The notes: generated from the sequence alone by a model not told the origin. A DNA stretch of 64,000 nt from an uncultured Clostridia bacterium (GCA_947625785.1 CANQPS010000016.1:1-64000); one strand, 5' to 3'. Positions 16,848 through 24,954 are shown, counted from the stretch's first letter. Program-made: numbers and translations.

Positions 16848-17828
16848 TTGATAAAAAAAGGAATAATAGTTTTTTGTTCAATATTTAGTATTTTTATAAT
16901 AATTTCTGTGATGGCTGGTGCTAAGAAAAATGATTATATAAAATATGTTGAATTTAATGTCACTTATGATGTACTTAAAAAAGCATTAGATGTTGATATA
17001 GCCTCTCAAAGTGAAGATGTTAAAATTAATTGGATTGATATTTTAGCATATTTGGGCGCAAAATACGGCGGTAATTTTTCTTCTTATAAATCTAAGGACC
17101 TTGACAGTATTGTTAATCGCCTGAAATCCGGAGAAAAAATTGAGGATATAACTAAAGATATGAAATATTTTTCTTATTACAGAGAGGCGTATGGGGCAGT
17201 TTTAGATGGATTTGTGGGAAACTATTCAGTAGAGGAAAAAGACGAAAAGGGCAATATTGTAAAAACTGAAAAATATGGTTTGAAAGTTTATTCACCTATT
17301 GCTAAAACATTTCCATTTTCGCATTATGATGATTTTGGAGCAACTCGTACTTATGGATATAAAAGACAGCATTTAGGTCACGATATGATGGCGGCGGTAG
17401 GTACTCCTGTAATTTCGGTAGAGGAGGGGATTGTTGAAGTTATGGGCTGGAACCAATACGGTGGTTGGAGAGTTGGAATAAGGAGTTTAGATGGAAAAAG
17501 ATATTACTATTATGCCCATTTAAGAAAAGACAGACCATTTAACGATTTGATTAAAGAAGGCGAAAAAGTAAATGCAGGTGATGTTATAGGGTATGTAGGC
17601 AGGACGGGTTACAGTACTAAAGAGAATGTCAATAATATAGAGGATAATCATTTACATTTTGGAATACAGTTAATTTTTGATGAAAGTCAAAAAGAGTGTG
17701 ATAATGAAATCTGGATAGATGTTTATGCAATTACTTTATTGTTACAACAAAATCAGAGTGAGGTTTATCGAGATAATAATACAAAAGAATGGTATAGTGT
17801 TAATCAGAAATCACAAGGTGACAATTAG
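16848..17828 (+). CDS. M23-family peptidase (LytM-like), membrane-anchored
   Basis: A 326-residue protein with an N-terminal membrane helix (IIVFCSIFSIFIIISVMAG), a helical stalk of about 120 residues and a C-terminal LytM domain. Zinc ligands are visible as HLGHD (HxxxD) near residue 183 and NHLHFG (HxH) near residue 270, so the active site looks complete. It would cut peptidoglycan cross-links on the outer face. The stalk plus peptidase layout recalls sporulation SpoIIQ-like or YunA-like hydrolases, but assignment is not possible here. TTG 16848 is chosen because GAGGTG lies seven bases upstream; a GTG at 16839 overlaps that site. Single gene. Confidence 0.85.
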   Translation: MIKKGIIVFCSIFSIFIIISVMAGAKKNDYIKYVEFNVTYDVLKKALDVDIASQSEDVKINWIDILAYLGAKYGGNFSSYKSKDLDSIVNRLKSGEKIEDITKDMKYFSYYREAYGAVLDGFVGNYSVEEKDEKGNIVKTEKYGLKVYSPIAKTFPFSHYDDFGATRTYGYKRQHLGHDMMAAVGTPVISVEEGIVEVMGWNQYGGWRVGIRSLDGKRYYYYAHLRKDRPFNDLIKEGEKVNAGDVIGYVGRTGYSTKENVNNIEDNHLHFGIQLIFDESQKECDNEIWIDVYAITLLLQQNQSEVYRDNNTKEWYSVNQKSQGDN

Positions 17829-18004
17829 TAAATAATTTTCAAATTATATACAAATTGTATATAAATTTTTTTGATTTAGATATTGCAATTACTATATATT
17901 GGGTATATAATATATATCACTCACTACATTTAGTTGAATATAATGTAAATTTAAATATATTAATTGATATAAAATATAATATAATAAATACGGAGGACTA
18001 AACA

Positions 18005-18268
18005 ATGAATATTATGGTAACAGGCGGCTCAATGTCACAAAAAGAACAACAGTTATATGTTGATTATATTGAAGGTAAGTATAACAGAAAAGTTAAATCT
18101 CTTAATATTGAACTTGATGGGGAAGATGTAAATTTAAAATATACTTTTCAAGAAGTACCTTTTGAAAGAATTAGAAGAATTACAGGTTATTTGGTTGGTA
18201 CTATGGACCATTGGAACAATGCCAAGGCCTCTGAGGAACACGACAGAGTTAAACACAATATTCAGTAA
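18005..18268 (+). CDS. Small protein resembling the C-terminus of anaerobic ribonucleotide reductase (NrdD-like)
   Basis: An 87-residue protein. The second half, FERIRRITGYLVGTMDHWNN followed by AKASEEHDRV, resembles the RITGY-x-x-PV-x-x-WNxGK-x-xE-x-xDR segment near the glycyl-radical end of class III reductases. The catalytic barrel, the CxxC zinc pair and the radical glycine are absent, so it cannot be a reductase. Stand-alone proteins like this are often annotated as NrdD in clostridia. RBS CGGAGGA, nine bases before the ATG. Monocistronic with a strong terminator. Role unknown. Confidence 0.6.
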   Translation: MNIMVTGGSMSQKEQQLYVDYIEGKYNRKVKSLNIELDGEDVNLKYTFQEVPFERIRRITGYLVGTMDHWNNAKASEEHDRVKHNIQ

Positions 18269-18277
18269 TATAGAGAA

Positions 18278-18306
18278 AACAGCAGGATTTTTTCCTGCTG
18301 TTTTTA
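18278..18306 (+). terminator. Strong Rho-independent terminator
   Basis: AACAGCAGGA (18278-18287) pairs with TCCTGCTGTT (18293-18302), followed by TTTT. It directly follows the NrdD-like gene. Confidence 0.9.
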
Positions 18307-18330
18307 TATGTGGTATTTCCGTAAAAAATA

Positions 18331-18362
18331 GTAGGATTTATAAAAAAATCCTACTTATTTTT
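18331..18362. terminator. Second hairpin, possible terminator
   Basis: GTAGGATTT (18331-18339) pairs with AAATCCTAC (18346-18354), followed by TTATTTTTATT. It may be a back-up terminator, or serve RNA from the minus-strand hydrolase pseudogene. Confidence 0.5.
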
Positions 18363-18481
18363 ATTATTTGGATTTATTACTTGCAAGTGTAAATATCGCT
18401 GTAATATTTTCATTTCCCAGAGTTTCTTCCCAACAAGCCCTTTCTGATTTGAATGAGTGCTGCATTGAAATATATAAACAC

Positions 18482-19462
18482 TTATTTTAAATTTTCTTTA
18501 AAGAATAGTTCTATTTTATCGAACGGAATTATATCAAGATTATCGTACAGGTCTGTATGTACAGCATTTGGAATAATGAGAAGCTCCTTGTTATCACCTT
18601 TAAGTTTTTTATAGGCGTCTCTGCTGAAATAACAGGAATGAGCTTTTTCCCCGTGGATAAGTAATACTGCACTGCGTATTTCGTCACTGTAACACAAAAT
18701 AGGTTGATTTAAAAATGACATACAGCCGATTTTATTCCAGCCGCCGTTGGAGTTAAGGGAGCGTGTATGATAGCCTCTTGGTGCTTTATAATAGGCATAG
18801 TAGTCCTTTACAAAGAAAGGTGCATCGTCAGGCAACGGGTCTACTACTCCACCGCCAAGTTCGTAATTACCATTTTTATAATCAATTATTCTTTGAGCAT
18901 TAAGAGCTTGGCGTGTCTTGTAGCGTGCATCAGGATTATTATCAGCGTCAAAATATCCATTGGCATTTACACGGCTCATATCATACATAGTAGATGCAAC
19001 GGTCGCTTTAATGCGTGTATCTAATGCGGCGGCATTTAATGCCATTCCACCCCATCCGCATATACCAATAATACCGATTTTTTCAGGGTCTACATTTTCC
19101 TGTACTGAAAGAAAGTCTACTGCTGCCTGAAAATCTTCAGTATTTATGTCAGGAGATGCCATATATCGTGGAGTTCCGCCGCTCTCACCTGTAAAAGAAG
19201 GGTCGAAGGCGATTGTAATAAAACCGCGTTCAGCCATAGATTGTGCATAAAGTCCGGAAGCTTGTTCTTTTACAGCACCAAAAGGTCCACATACAGCTAT
19301 CGCCGAAAGTTTGCCGTTAATTTCTTTTGGCTCGTACATATCTGCTGCAAGTGTAATTCCATAGCGATTATGAAAAGTTACCTTATGATGTTTAATTTTT
19401 TCGCTTTTTGGGAAGGTTTTATCTCATTCATCTGTAAGTTTTAAGTTTGTGATTTCTGTCAT
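18482..19462 (-). pseudogene. Alpha/beta hydrolase (dienelactone-hydrolase-like), interrupted by an in-frame TGA
   Basis: The full frame from ATG 19462, which has AAAGGCGG in front, encodes 326 residues. Codon 13 is TGA (19426-19424), inside LTDE-stop-DKTFPKSEKI. I recall relatives with Trp at this place (EWDKxFP), one base change from TGG. Everything after it is intact: oxyanion region VCGPFGAVKEQASGLYAQ, SFTGESGG, nucleophile elbow GICGWGGMAL (GxCxG-like) and C-terminal IPNAVHTDLYD with the His. A shorter product could restart at ATG 19339 but would lack about 41 N-terminal residues. The mutation is recent since no other decay is seen. The substrate of the family is uncertain. Confidence 0.75.
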
Positions 19463-19531
19463 TTTGAATTACCGCCTTTTCATAAATATTATTCTATTTG
19501 AAAAATATGTTCCGTTCTCTGCCTTTTGGAA

Positions 19532-19679
19532 ACCGCAAGCCTTTTTCAAAAGGCTTGACCGAAAATTTTTACATTTTAAAATTTAAAAGTTTTTGAGAGT
19601 TTTAAGAGAACTTTTTTCAAAAAGTTCTCTTAACGGGTCGAGGGCAGAGCCACCGTGGGGTGTGGGGCAAAGCCGCCCC
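19532..19679 (+). repeat. Dispersed palindromic repeat, copy 2
   Basis: Contains CGCAAGCCTTTTTCAAAAGG, the A/T-rich core, AAGAGAACTTTTTTC with its partner, and ends with GGGGTGTGGGGCAAAGCC. It has lost its left GGGGCTTTGCCCC arm. Lies between the hydrolase pseudogene and mrp. Confidence 0.8.
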
Positions 19680-19710
19680 TTATATATCGTATGATATGGA
19701 AGTATTATTA

Positions 19711-20520
19711 CTAAAAATCAATATCAAGCGATAACTCTGTACTTTCAATAATACCGTTGTCGCAAAGCCTGTTCAACGATGGATTAATGGGAAGTCTGTA
19801 AATATTGCTTATATTATATTGTTTTGCAATATCTTCAAGTTTACTTTCACCAAAAGGATATAATTTTTTATTGCAGTCCGGACAAATCATATAACTCATA
19901 TTTTCCACAATAGCTATTATAGGAATATTCATCATATTAGCCATATTGACCGCCTTTTTAACTATCATAGAAACTAAATCCTGCGGTGTGGTGACTACTA
20001 TAATTCCATCTATTTGTAAAGACTGAAAAACTGTTAGTGGGACATCTCCGGTACCCGGAGGCATATCTATGAACATATAGTCAATATCCTGCCATAAAAC
20101 ATCTGTCCAGAATTGTTTTACAACACCTGCAAGAATTGGACCTCTCCAAATAACAGGGGCTGTATCGTCTTCTAAGAGAAGATTTATGGACATAATATCA
20201 ATACCGGTTTTAGATTTGCAAGGCAATAATAGTTTGTTGTCTGTACCTACGGCTTTTTCGGTAATACCAAAAGATTTAGGAATAGATGGTCCTGTAATAT
20301 CTGCATCTAAGATAGCTGTTTTATATCCCTTTCTTTGATAGCTAACAGCTAATAAAGATGTTACCATTGATTTTCCGACACCACCTTTACCGCTTATTAC
20401 AGCTATAACTTTTTTTACACTGCTTTTAGGATTTAATTTTTCTTTTGGTATTCTTGTTGAACAATCGCTTTTACAGGTATCACAATTATGAGTACAATTA
20501 TTTTGATTATTTTCTGCCAT
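19711..20520 (-). CDS. mrp: Mrp/NBP35-family Fe-S carrier ATPase
   Basis: A 269-residue P-loop ATPase of the MinD/Mrp group that binds and delivers iron-sulfur clusters. The N-terminus carries a Cys-rich tag (CTHNCDTCKSDC), followed by the deviant Walker A VISGKGGVGKS near residue 45, ILDADITGPSIP, the Walker B-type FIDMPPGTGDVP, and the cluster-binding CPDC pair near residue 218. All key residues are present. It is the last gene of a minus-strand unit with the membrane protein at 21573, the acidic protein at 20704 and the small basic protein at 20541 (21-base gap). The context does not reveal a target apoprotein. Confidence 0.88.
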   Translation of the reverse strand: MAENNQNNCTHNCDTCKSDCSTRIPKEKLNPKSSVKKVIAVISGKGGVGKSMVTSLLAVSYQRKGYKTAILDADITGPSIPKSFGITEKAVGTDNKLLLPCKSKTGIDIMSINLLLEDDTAPVIWRGPILAGVVKQFWTDVLWQDIDYMFIDMPPGTGDVPLTVFQSLQIDGIIVVTTPQDLVSMIVKKAVNMANMMNIPIIAIVENMSYMICPDCNKKLYPFGESKLEDIAKQYNISNIYRLPINPSLNRLCDNGIIESTELSLDIDF

Positions 20521-20540
20521 TATCTAATCACCTATTAATA

Positions 20541-20714
20541 TTAATTTTTTGGGGAAGCAGATTTTATTTTATCTATTTTTTCTATAATGCCTATTATACT
20601 TATTGTTATAGAAAAAATCTTGACAAGTTTTTTATCTAATTCCAATAATTTAGCTTTTAAATTTTTAATTTTCTTAAAAATCTTGTAACTGAATTTTATT
20701 ATCTTAATTATCAT
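20541..20714 (-). CDS. 57-residue basic amphipathic protein, overlapping gene
   Basis: Its ATG (20714) lies inside the end of the acidic-protein gene, overlapping by 11 bases. The frame runs to a TAA at 20541, 21 bases before mrp. The product is Lys/Ile-rich (FKKIKNLKAKLLELDKKL, then a hydrophobic ITISIIGII). GAGGACG upstream could serve as ribosome binding site. The overlap suggests translational coupling. It is short and unrecognised, so it may be a chance frame, but it fills the only gap in an otherwise tight operon. Confidence 0.45.
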   Translation of the reverse strand: MIIKIIKFSYKIFKKIKNLKAKLLELDKKLVKIFSITISIIGIIEKIDKIKSASPKN

Positions 20715-21543
20715 TATCGTCCTCGTTCTGAGCCATTTGATTTTTAAGTTTACTAATAAAACGCATATATCTTTTTGTTATCTTATAAATAAAATCTTCT
20801 TCTATATTCTGGTTAATGAGCATTTCTGTAATAGAATTAATTTCTTTTTCATACTTATCAATTTCACTTTTGATATTATAGACAAACTCGTCATCTTGGT
20901 TTTCGTCATCTTCGTAGAAATCGTTTGAATATTCAAGTTCGTTAAAGTCATCAAAATTAATTATATTATCCATTTTATTGTTTACTTCTTCAAAATCTTC
21001 AAAATCCCCAAAAAATTCATCATCTGAAAATTCATCAGTTTCTTTAAACAAACTAAGGTCTTTGTTTTCTTTTATAAATTTTATTAAATCGTCAAAATCT
21101 TCTTCATTTTCGGGAATATTTTCCATAAAATCATCATACTCTGACATTAAAGATAAAATATATCCAATCATTATTGAGTATTTATAGGTATTTTTTTCAA
21201 AATCCTGACTGTCAAAATTAGCATTAATAAATATCTTTTTGTTAGCTGTGATTAAATTTTTTAATTCATTAACAGCCTCATTTATATCGCCGTAAAGCTC
21301 CTGCATAAAGTCTATTATTTCCAAATATTCGTCTGTCAATTCATCAATAGCCTCATTTTCAATAATATCATTTGTCACAAGTTCTAATTGGGAAACCATA
21401 GATTTATAGTTATTTATATTTTCTAAAAGACTATTCATATCAGCTTCGGCGTTTGAAATTATTTCATCTGTATTAATATCCTCAAAATTAATTTCTTGAT
21501 TTATTTCCCTTAAATTGCTAAAAAGTATATCTTCTTTATCCAT
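20704..21543 (-). CDS. Highly acidic, coiled-coil-prone protein of unknown function
   Basis: A 279-residue soluble protein with no signal peptide, no cysteine and an extreme excess of Asp/Glu, especially residues 150-225 (DEFSDDEFFGDFEDFEEV and similar). The flanks are predicted helical with heptad-like patterns (residues 30-110 and 225-270). RBS AAAGGAG eight bases before the ATG. Lies 29 bases after the membrane protein gene and overlaps the small basic protein, whose positive charge could complement it. No known family; a cytoplasmic scaffold or chaperone-like partner is speculative. Confidence 0.7.
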   Translation of the reverse strand: MDKEDILFSNLREINQEINFEDINTDEIISNAEADMNSLLENINNYKSMVSQLELVTNDIIENEAIDELTDEYLEIIDFMQELYGDINEAVNELKNLITANKKIFINANFDSQDFEKNTYKYSIMIGYILSLMSEYDDFMENIPENEEDFDDLIKFIKENKDLSLFKETDEFSDDEFFGDFEDFEEVNNKMDNIINFDDFNELEYSNDFYEDDENQDDEFVYNIKSEIDKYEKEINSITEMLINQNIEEDFIYKITKRYMRFISKLKNQMAQNEDDNDN

Positions 21544-21572
21544 AAAATAACTCCTTTATAATATTTTAAAAT

Positions 21573-22067
21573 TTATTCTTCATTTTCCTTGCTGACATTT
21601 TCTTTTAAATTATCTTGGCTATTATCATCTTGAAGTTCCTCAAAACCATTAATTTCAGAGGTTTCCTCTTTTTGAGTTTTTTCAAATCCACTTACAAATG
21701 TATATGGTATGCTATATCCCAATGCAACAGATGCTAAAATAAACACAACTCCGCTATCAAAAATTTGTGAATGTAACGGCAGTCCAACAGCAAAATATGC
21801 CAAAACAATATATAATGATGGTAAAGTTAATATTATTAATGTAATTAAGCTAAATCTATAAACAGGTTTTCCGTCACCTACTCTTGTACCATAGAACAAT
21901 GCTAAACCAAAAACTATATATATCGCAACACGCAATATACTTTGAACTGTAATATTTTCTATGTAAGAAATATATTGGTCAAAAAATAGTGAGCATACTA
22001 TATACGCTATGACAATAAATGCCGAAAAAAATAAACCGGTTTTTTCTTTTTTACTTAACTTTTTCAT
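21573..22067 (-). CDS. Four-helix membrane protein, first gene of the mrp operon
   Basis: A 164-residue protein with hydrophobic helices near residues 12-30, 43-60, 73-95 and 103-123, then an acidic cytoplasmic tail of about 40 residues (Glu/Asn/Asp-rich). ATG 22067 is preferred to a TTG six bases upstream, as GAGG precedes it. No family recognised. Followed 29 bases later by the acidic protein gene. Confidence 0.65.
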   Translation of the reverse strand: MKKLSKKEKTGLFFSAFIVIAYIVCSLFFDQYISYIENITVQSILRVAIYIVFGLALFYGTRVGDGKPVYRFSLITLIILTLPSLYIVLAYFAVGLPLHSQIFDSGVVFILASVALGYSIPYTFVSGFEKTQKEETSEINGFEELQDDNSQDNLKENVSKENEE

Positions 22068-22201
22068 ACACAAAGACCTCTTTCAGTAATAATTGGATTT
22101 ATACAACAATAATATCAAATATTACTACAAATTATTTGTGTATAAAGAACTAAACAAATTTTTCACAAAAAACTCATATATCATACATATTCTTTTTTGG
22201 T

Positions 22202-22699
22202 TTAATCATAAATATTATGTTCTATATATATCAGCATTTTGTTTCTGATAGAAAGATATACACATAAACATACAATCGGATATAGTGCTGTTGCCCAATT
22301 CACATTACCTATAATTAAAAATAGCATTAGAATAATCATTAATATTACAGATATTACAATTAAAAATATATGTTCTTTGAGCCACTTGTTTTTCCAAAAA
22401 TTATATTTTTCTTGAAAAGAAAATACACTCTCTTTTGCAATATTAATAATATTTTCATCTGCCATTTTTTGAAAGTCATTTTGATTTGAGATTTTTTCAC
22501 CACTTAGTAATTCGTTTATACTAATATTAAAAATATCACTTAACATAATAAATATTTCGATATCCGGGAGATAATGTCCGTTTTCCCAACGAGATACAGT
22601 TTTATTGGTAACACCTAATTTTTCCCCAAGTTCCTCTTGGGTAAAATTTTTTTCGTGTCTTAACTGTGAGATAAATTTTCCTATTTTAATTTGGTTCAT
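22202..22699 (-). CDS. XRE-family regulator with C-terminal membrane segment
   Basis: A 165-residue protein. Residues 5-60 form a Cro/C1-type helix-turn-helix (ISQLRHEKNFTQEELGEKLG then TNKTVSRWENG), followed by a linker and two membrane helices near residues 112-130 and 135-152. Membrane-tethered XRE regulators of this plan are common in clostridia and are often near stress or transport genes. ATG with GGAGTG upstream. ATGTCT/AGACAT repeats in its upstream region (22721, 22757, 22781) could be operators. The target is not evident; spoVAC is divergent. Confidence 0.8.
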   Translation of the reverse strand: MNQIKIGKFISQLRHEKNFTQEELGEKLGVTNKTVSRWENGHYLPDIEIFIMLSDIFNISINELLSGEKISNQNDFQKMADENIINIAKESVFSFQEKYNFWKNKWLKEHIFLIVISVILMIILMLFLIIGNVNWATALYPIVCLCVYLSIRNKMLIYIEHNIYD

Positions 22700-22935
22700 A
22701 ATAACACTCCAATCAATAAAATGTCTATAAGAAAAATATATCCCATTACTTAAAAAATGTCTTTACCATAAATGTAGAATATGTCTAAAATAACTAAATA
22801 TATTCTATCACAAATACTATTTTAATACAATAATAAGTTTATGTATATAACTTTTTCCTTAACAAAGGAATAAATCATTGTTTAGGGTAAAAAATAATTT
22901 ATATCCAAAGATTTGATATTTAAGGAAGTGTTTTT

Positions 22936-23373
22936 TTGAATAAAAAAGAATATGCAAAAATGAGTAAAAAAGCCTCCCCTAAAAGTCCTTCTATAAAAAA
23001 CTGTATATGGGCATTTGTTGTAGGCGGGGCAATATGTATAGCCGGACAAGGTATATTTGACTTATATATGCTTATGGATATTTCAGAAAAAGACGGAAGA
23101 GCTTTGACATCAATTACACTTGTTTTTCTTGGAATATTTTTTACATCGGTAAGATTATACGATAAACTCGCCAAACACGCAGGAGCCGGTACTCTTGTGC
23201 CAATAACAGGCTTTGCCAATGCAGTTGTATCTCCTGCCATTGAGTTTAAAAGCGAAGGTTTAGTGCTGGGGTTAGGTGCAAAGATTTTCACAATAGCCGG
23301 TCCGGTTATAGTGTATGGAATTTTAGCATCTGTTGTATATGGACTTGTGCTTTGTATAATACAATTATTTTAA
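22936..23373 (+). CDS. spoVAC: Stage V sporulation protein AC
   Basis: A 145-residue inner-membrane protein of the SpoVA channel, which moves dipicolinic acid and calcium into and out of the spore core. Family hallmarks are CIWAFVVGGAICIAGQGIFD, DKLAKHAGAGTLVPITGFAN and FKSEGLVLGLGAKIFTIAG, with about four membrane helices. TTG 22936 is the start, with AAGGAAG eight bases upstream. In spore formers it usually precedes spoVAD and spoVAE; here only a 55-codon gene follows, so the partners must be elsewhere. It shows that the organism belongs to a spore-forming lineage. Confidence 0.9.
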   Translation: MNKKEYAKMSKKASPKSPSIKNCIWAFVVGGAICIAGQGIFDLYMLMDISEKDGRALTSITLVFLGIFFTSVRLYDKLAKHAGAGTLVPITGFANAVVSPAIEFKSEGLVLGLGAKIFTIAGPVIVYGILASVVYGLVLCIIQLF

Positions 23374-23393
23374 AATTATAGGAGAGAATAAAA

Positions 23394-23561
23394 ATGGAAA
23401 ATGAAAAAAAATACCCGATTAAGTTTCCGGAGGAAATGCCTTTTAAAGAAAAGAGATTGTTTCCCGGTGCGATAGAGGGATATGATAACTGCGAATTTCA
23501 AAATACAGATGATAAAAATATAAATAATGCACCGGAAAATAACCAAATATGGATAAATTAA
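23394..23561 (+). CDS. 55-residue acidic protein downstream of spoVAC
   Basis: ATG 23394 lies eight bases after GGAGAG and 20 bases after the spoVAC stop. The product is hydrophilic (starts MENEKKYPIKFPEEMPF, ends QIWIN), with no membrane segment. A perfect terminator follows 12 bases after the stop, which supports a real two-gene unit. Not recognised. It takes the place where spoVAD is expected, so a spore-specific role is possible. Confidence 0.65.
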   Translation: MENEKKYPIKFPEEMPFKEKRLFPGAIEGYDNCEFQNTDDKNINNAPENNQIWIN

Positions 23562-23573
23562 ATACAATATATA

Positions 23574-23611
23574 ATATCCCCATATCATAAAGATATGGGG
23601 ATATAGTTTTC
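23574..23611. terminator. Terminator of the spoVAC unit
   Basis: Perfect 13-base stem: ATATCCCCATATC (23574-23586), five-base loop, GATATGGGGATAT (23592-23604), then AGTTTTCTTTT. Confidence 0.9.
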
Positions 23612-23711
23612 TTTTGCACATTTTTCTGCTTTCAAACCGCTTTCGCTGTGGATTGTTAAATCTATGTAACCATAAAAAACCTTTATTTCAAATGTTTTTC
23701 GGGCATAAAGC

Positions 23712-23756
23712 AAGAACCCTGACTTCGATACGCTTTGTATCAAAATTAGGGTTCTT
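23712..23756. terminator. Long hairpin 3' of the tRNA gene
   Basis: AAGAACCCT (23712-23720) pairs with AGGGTTCTT (23748-23756), with an inner GATAC/GTATC stem. It lies just downstream of the minus-strand tRNA. The T-run is poor, so it may be a processing signal instead of a terminator. Confidence 0.45.
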
Positions 23757-23762
23757 ATTTGG

Positions 23763-23835
23763 CAGGGGCAGAAGGACTTGAACCCTCGGCACGTGGTTTT
23801 GGAGACCACTGCTCTACCAACTGAGCTATACCCCT
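23763..23835 (-). tRNA. tRNA-Trp (anticodon CCA)
   Basis: A 73-base cloverleaf. The acceptor stem AGGGGTA pairs with TGCCCCT and the D-arm contains AGCTCAGTTGG. The anticodon stem GTGGT/ACCAC encloses CTCCAAA, with anticodon CCA, and the T-arm contains GGTTCAAGTCC. The 3' CCA is not encoded. Single tRNA, not in a cluster. Confidence 0.95.
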
Positions 23836-23946
23836 ATACTACCAACTGCTCTACTAATATAACACAAAAATAAAAATTAGTCAAGCGTTTTCATTAATTA
23901 TTTAAAAAATATATAAGTTTATTTTAATATTGTCTTGTTTAATATA

Positions 23947-23998
23947 TTGACAGTTACTGTTATTTGTAGTATACTGTATTTGGTTAGCTACAACTAAC
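23947..23998 (+). promoter_or_regulatory. Promoter and possible operator of the HMA protein gene
   Basis: TTGACA (23947-23952), 17-base spacer, TATACT (23970-23975). A small inverted repeat GTTAG-N6-CTAAC (23983-23998) covers the likely transcription start. It loosely recalls DtxR-type TTAG half-sites, which would fit metal control. The regulator is not known. Confidence 0.6.
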
Positions 23999-24019
23999 AA
24001 TTTGAAAGGACTTGAATAT

Positions 24020-24385
24020 ATGGAACCGATTACAATCGTTATCATAATAGTTATTATATTAATTGCCATAGTAAGCATAAAGAGTTACATACATTCTGTA
24101 AAACAGGGCTGTTGTGGTACAACAGGTAAAGAGAGCAGTTTAAATGTTAAGGTAAAGGATAAAAATCCTGATAACTATAAATTTTCTGTAAGAGTAGATA
24201 TTGAAGGTATGAGTTGTAAACATTGTGCAAAAAGAATTGAAGATGCCCTAAATTCAGAAGATGGTGTCTGGGCTGCGGTTGATTTAAAAAATAATTGTGC
24301 TACTATTCTTATGAAAGAAGATATAGGCAAAAAAAGGATTAAACAACTTATTGAACGAGAAGGCTACAAAGTTACCAATATATAA
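24020..24385 (+). CDS. Membrane-anchored heavy-metal-associated (HMA) domain protein
   Basis: A 121-residue protein. The N-terminal helix (PITIVIIIVIILIAIVSI) is followed by SVKQGCCGTTG, resembling FeoB-associated Cys-rich membrane proteins. The HMA domain carries the metal-binding GMSCKHCAKRIEDAL (CxxC) and ends EGYKVTNI. It probably binds Cu+, Zn2+ or Fe2+ at the membrane. Start ATG 24020, nine bases after AAAGGA. Monocistronic; no transporter is adjacent, though a Cd/Zn ATPase lies 3 kb away. Confidence 0.85.
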   Translation: MEPITIVIIIVIILIAIVSIKSYIHSVKQGCCGTTGKESSLNVKVKDKNPDNYKFSVRVDIEGMSCKHCAKRIEDALNSEDGVWAAVDLKNNCATILMKEDIGKKRIKQLIEREGYKVTNI

Positions 24386-24419
24386 AATATAGGTTGCATA
24401 TATATAAATGCTTATTATA

Positions 24420-24448
24420 GCACTCTCTCAGCGTATCTGAGAGGGTGC
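24420..24448. terminator. Hairpin between the HMA gene and the recombinase remnant
   Basis: GCACTCTCTCAG (24420-24431) pairs with CTGAGAGGGTGC (24437-24448), with one mismatch. A good T-run is lacking. It could end the HMA transcript or be the edge of the inserted segment. Confidence 0.4.
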
Positions 24449-24743
24449 ATTTAGTTGCGGTTAAGTTTTCCACAATGGACTTCGCTTTCCACTCTCCATA
24501 CGGCTTGGCGAACCTCTCTCAATCAATCGGTATCGACTGTTTTCCCCTGTACTTGCCTCTTGCCTTGGCGAGTTCAATCCTTTCACGCTGTCTTATATAT
24601 TTTCGCTCCAATTGTGACAAGGCAGCAAACATCGTGAGGAGAGTTTGCCCGTATGTGTGTCGGTGTCGATGCTCTCCTTGTGGCTGACAATGTTTTGCGA
24701 AAGTTTGCGTTAAAGCCTGCTTTTCAGGTTCAGTAATTAACAA
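24449..24743 (-). pseudogene. Serine recombinase (resolvase) C-terminal remnant
   Basis: On the minus strand the frame contains LLTMFAALSQLERKYIRQR and ELAKARGKYRGK, typical of the E-helix end of resolvases/invertases (TIFAxLAxFERxLIRERT, AKARGRKGGR). A TGA stop follows at IPID. The same frame then continues with ERFAKPYGEWKAKSIVENL, which fits the start of the resolvase DNA-binding domain. The catalytic N-terminus with the serine is missing. The segment is richer in G+C than its neighbours, as expected of transferred DNA. Nonfunctional. Confidence 0.6.
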
Positions 24744-24954
24744 ATTTCAGATAATCAGATTATGTATAAGTAATTAATATATGCTTTTAATGGCAAAAAA
24801 TGCAGAATTTTCCGATTTAAAAAGATAGGTGAGGGGGAGTTCATAATTTTGTTGGCTTATGTGTATTAAATTTCTGTCTTTACAATTATACTTTTATATG
24901 TTAAAATGTTAGAGTATTAAATTGTATATTTTTACTAAGTATGGTGAATTATTT

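Noticed and set aside
18482-19462. TGA read as tryptophan (code change)
   Set aside because: Several intact genes end in TGA (for example at 5020-5022 and 45333-45335) and use TGG for Trp, so a nonsense mutation is the simpler reading.
22920-23291. 123-codon minus-strand frame opposite spoVAC
   Set aside because: Antisense to a clear spoVAC gene; no ribosome binding site.
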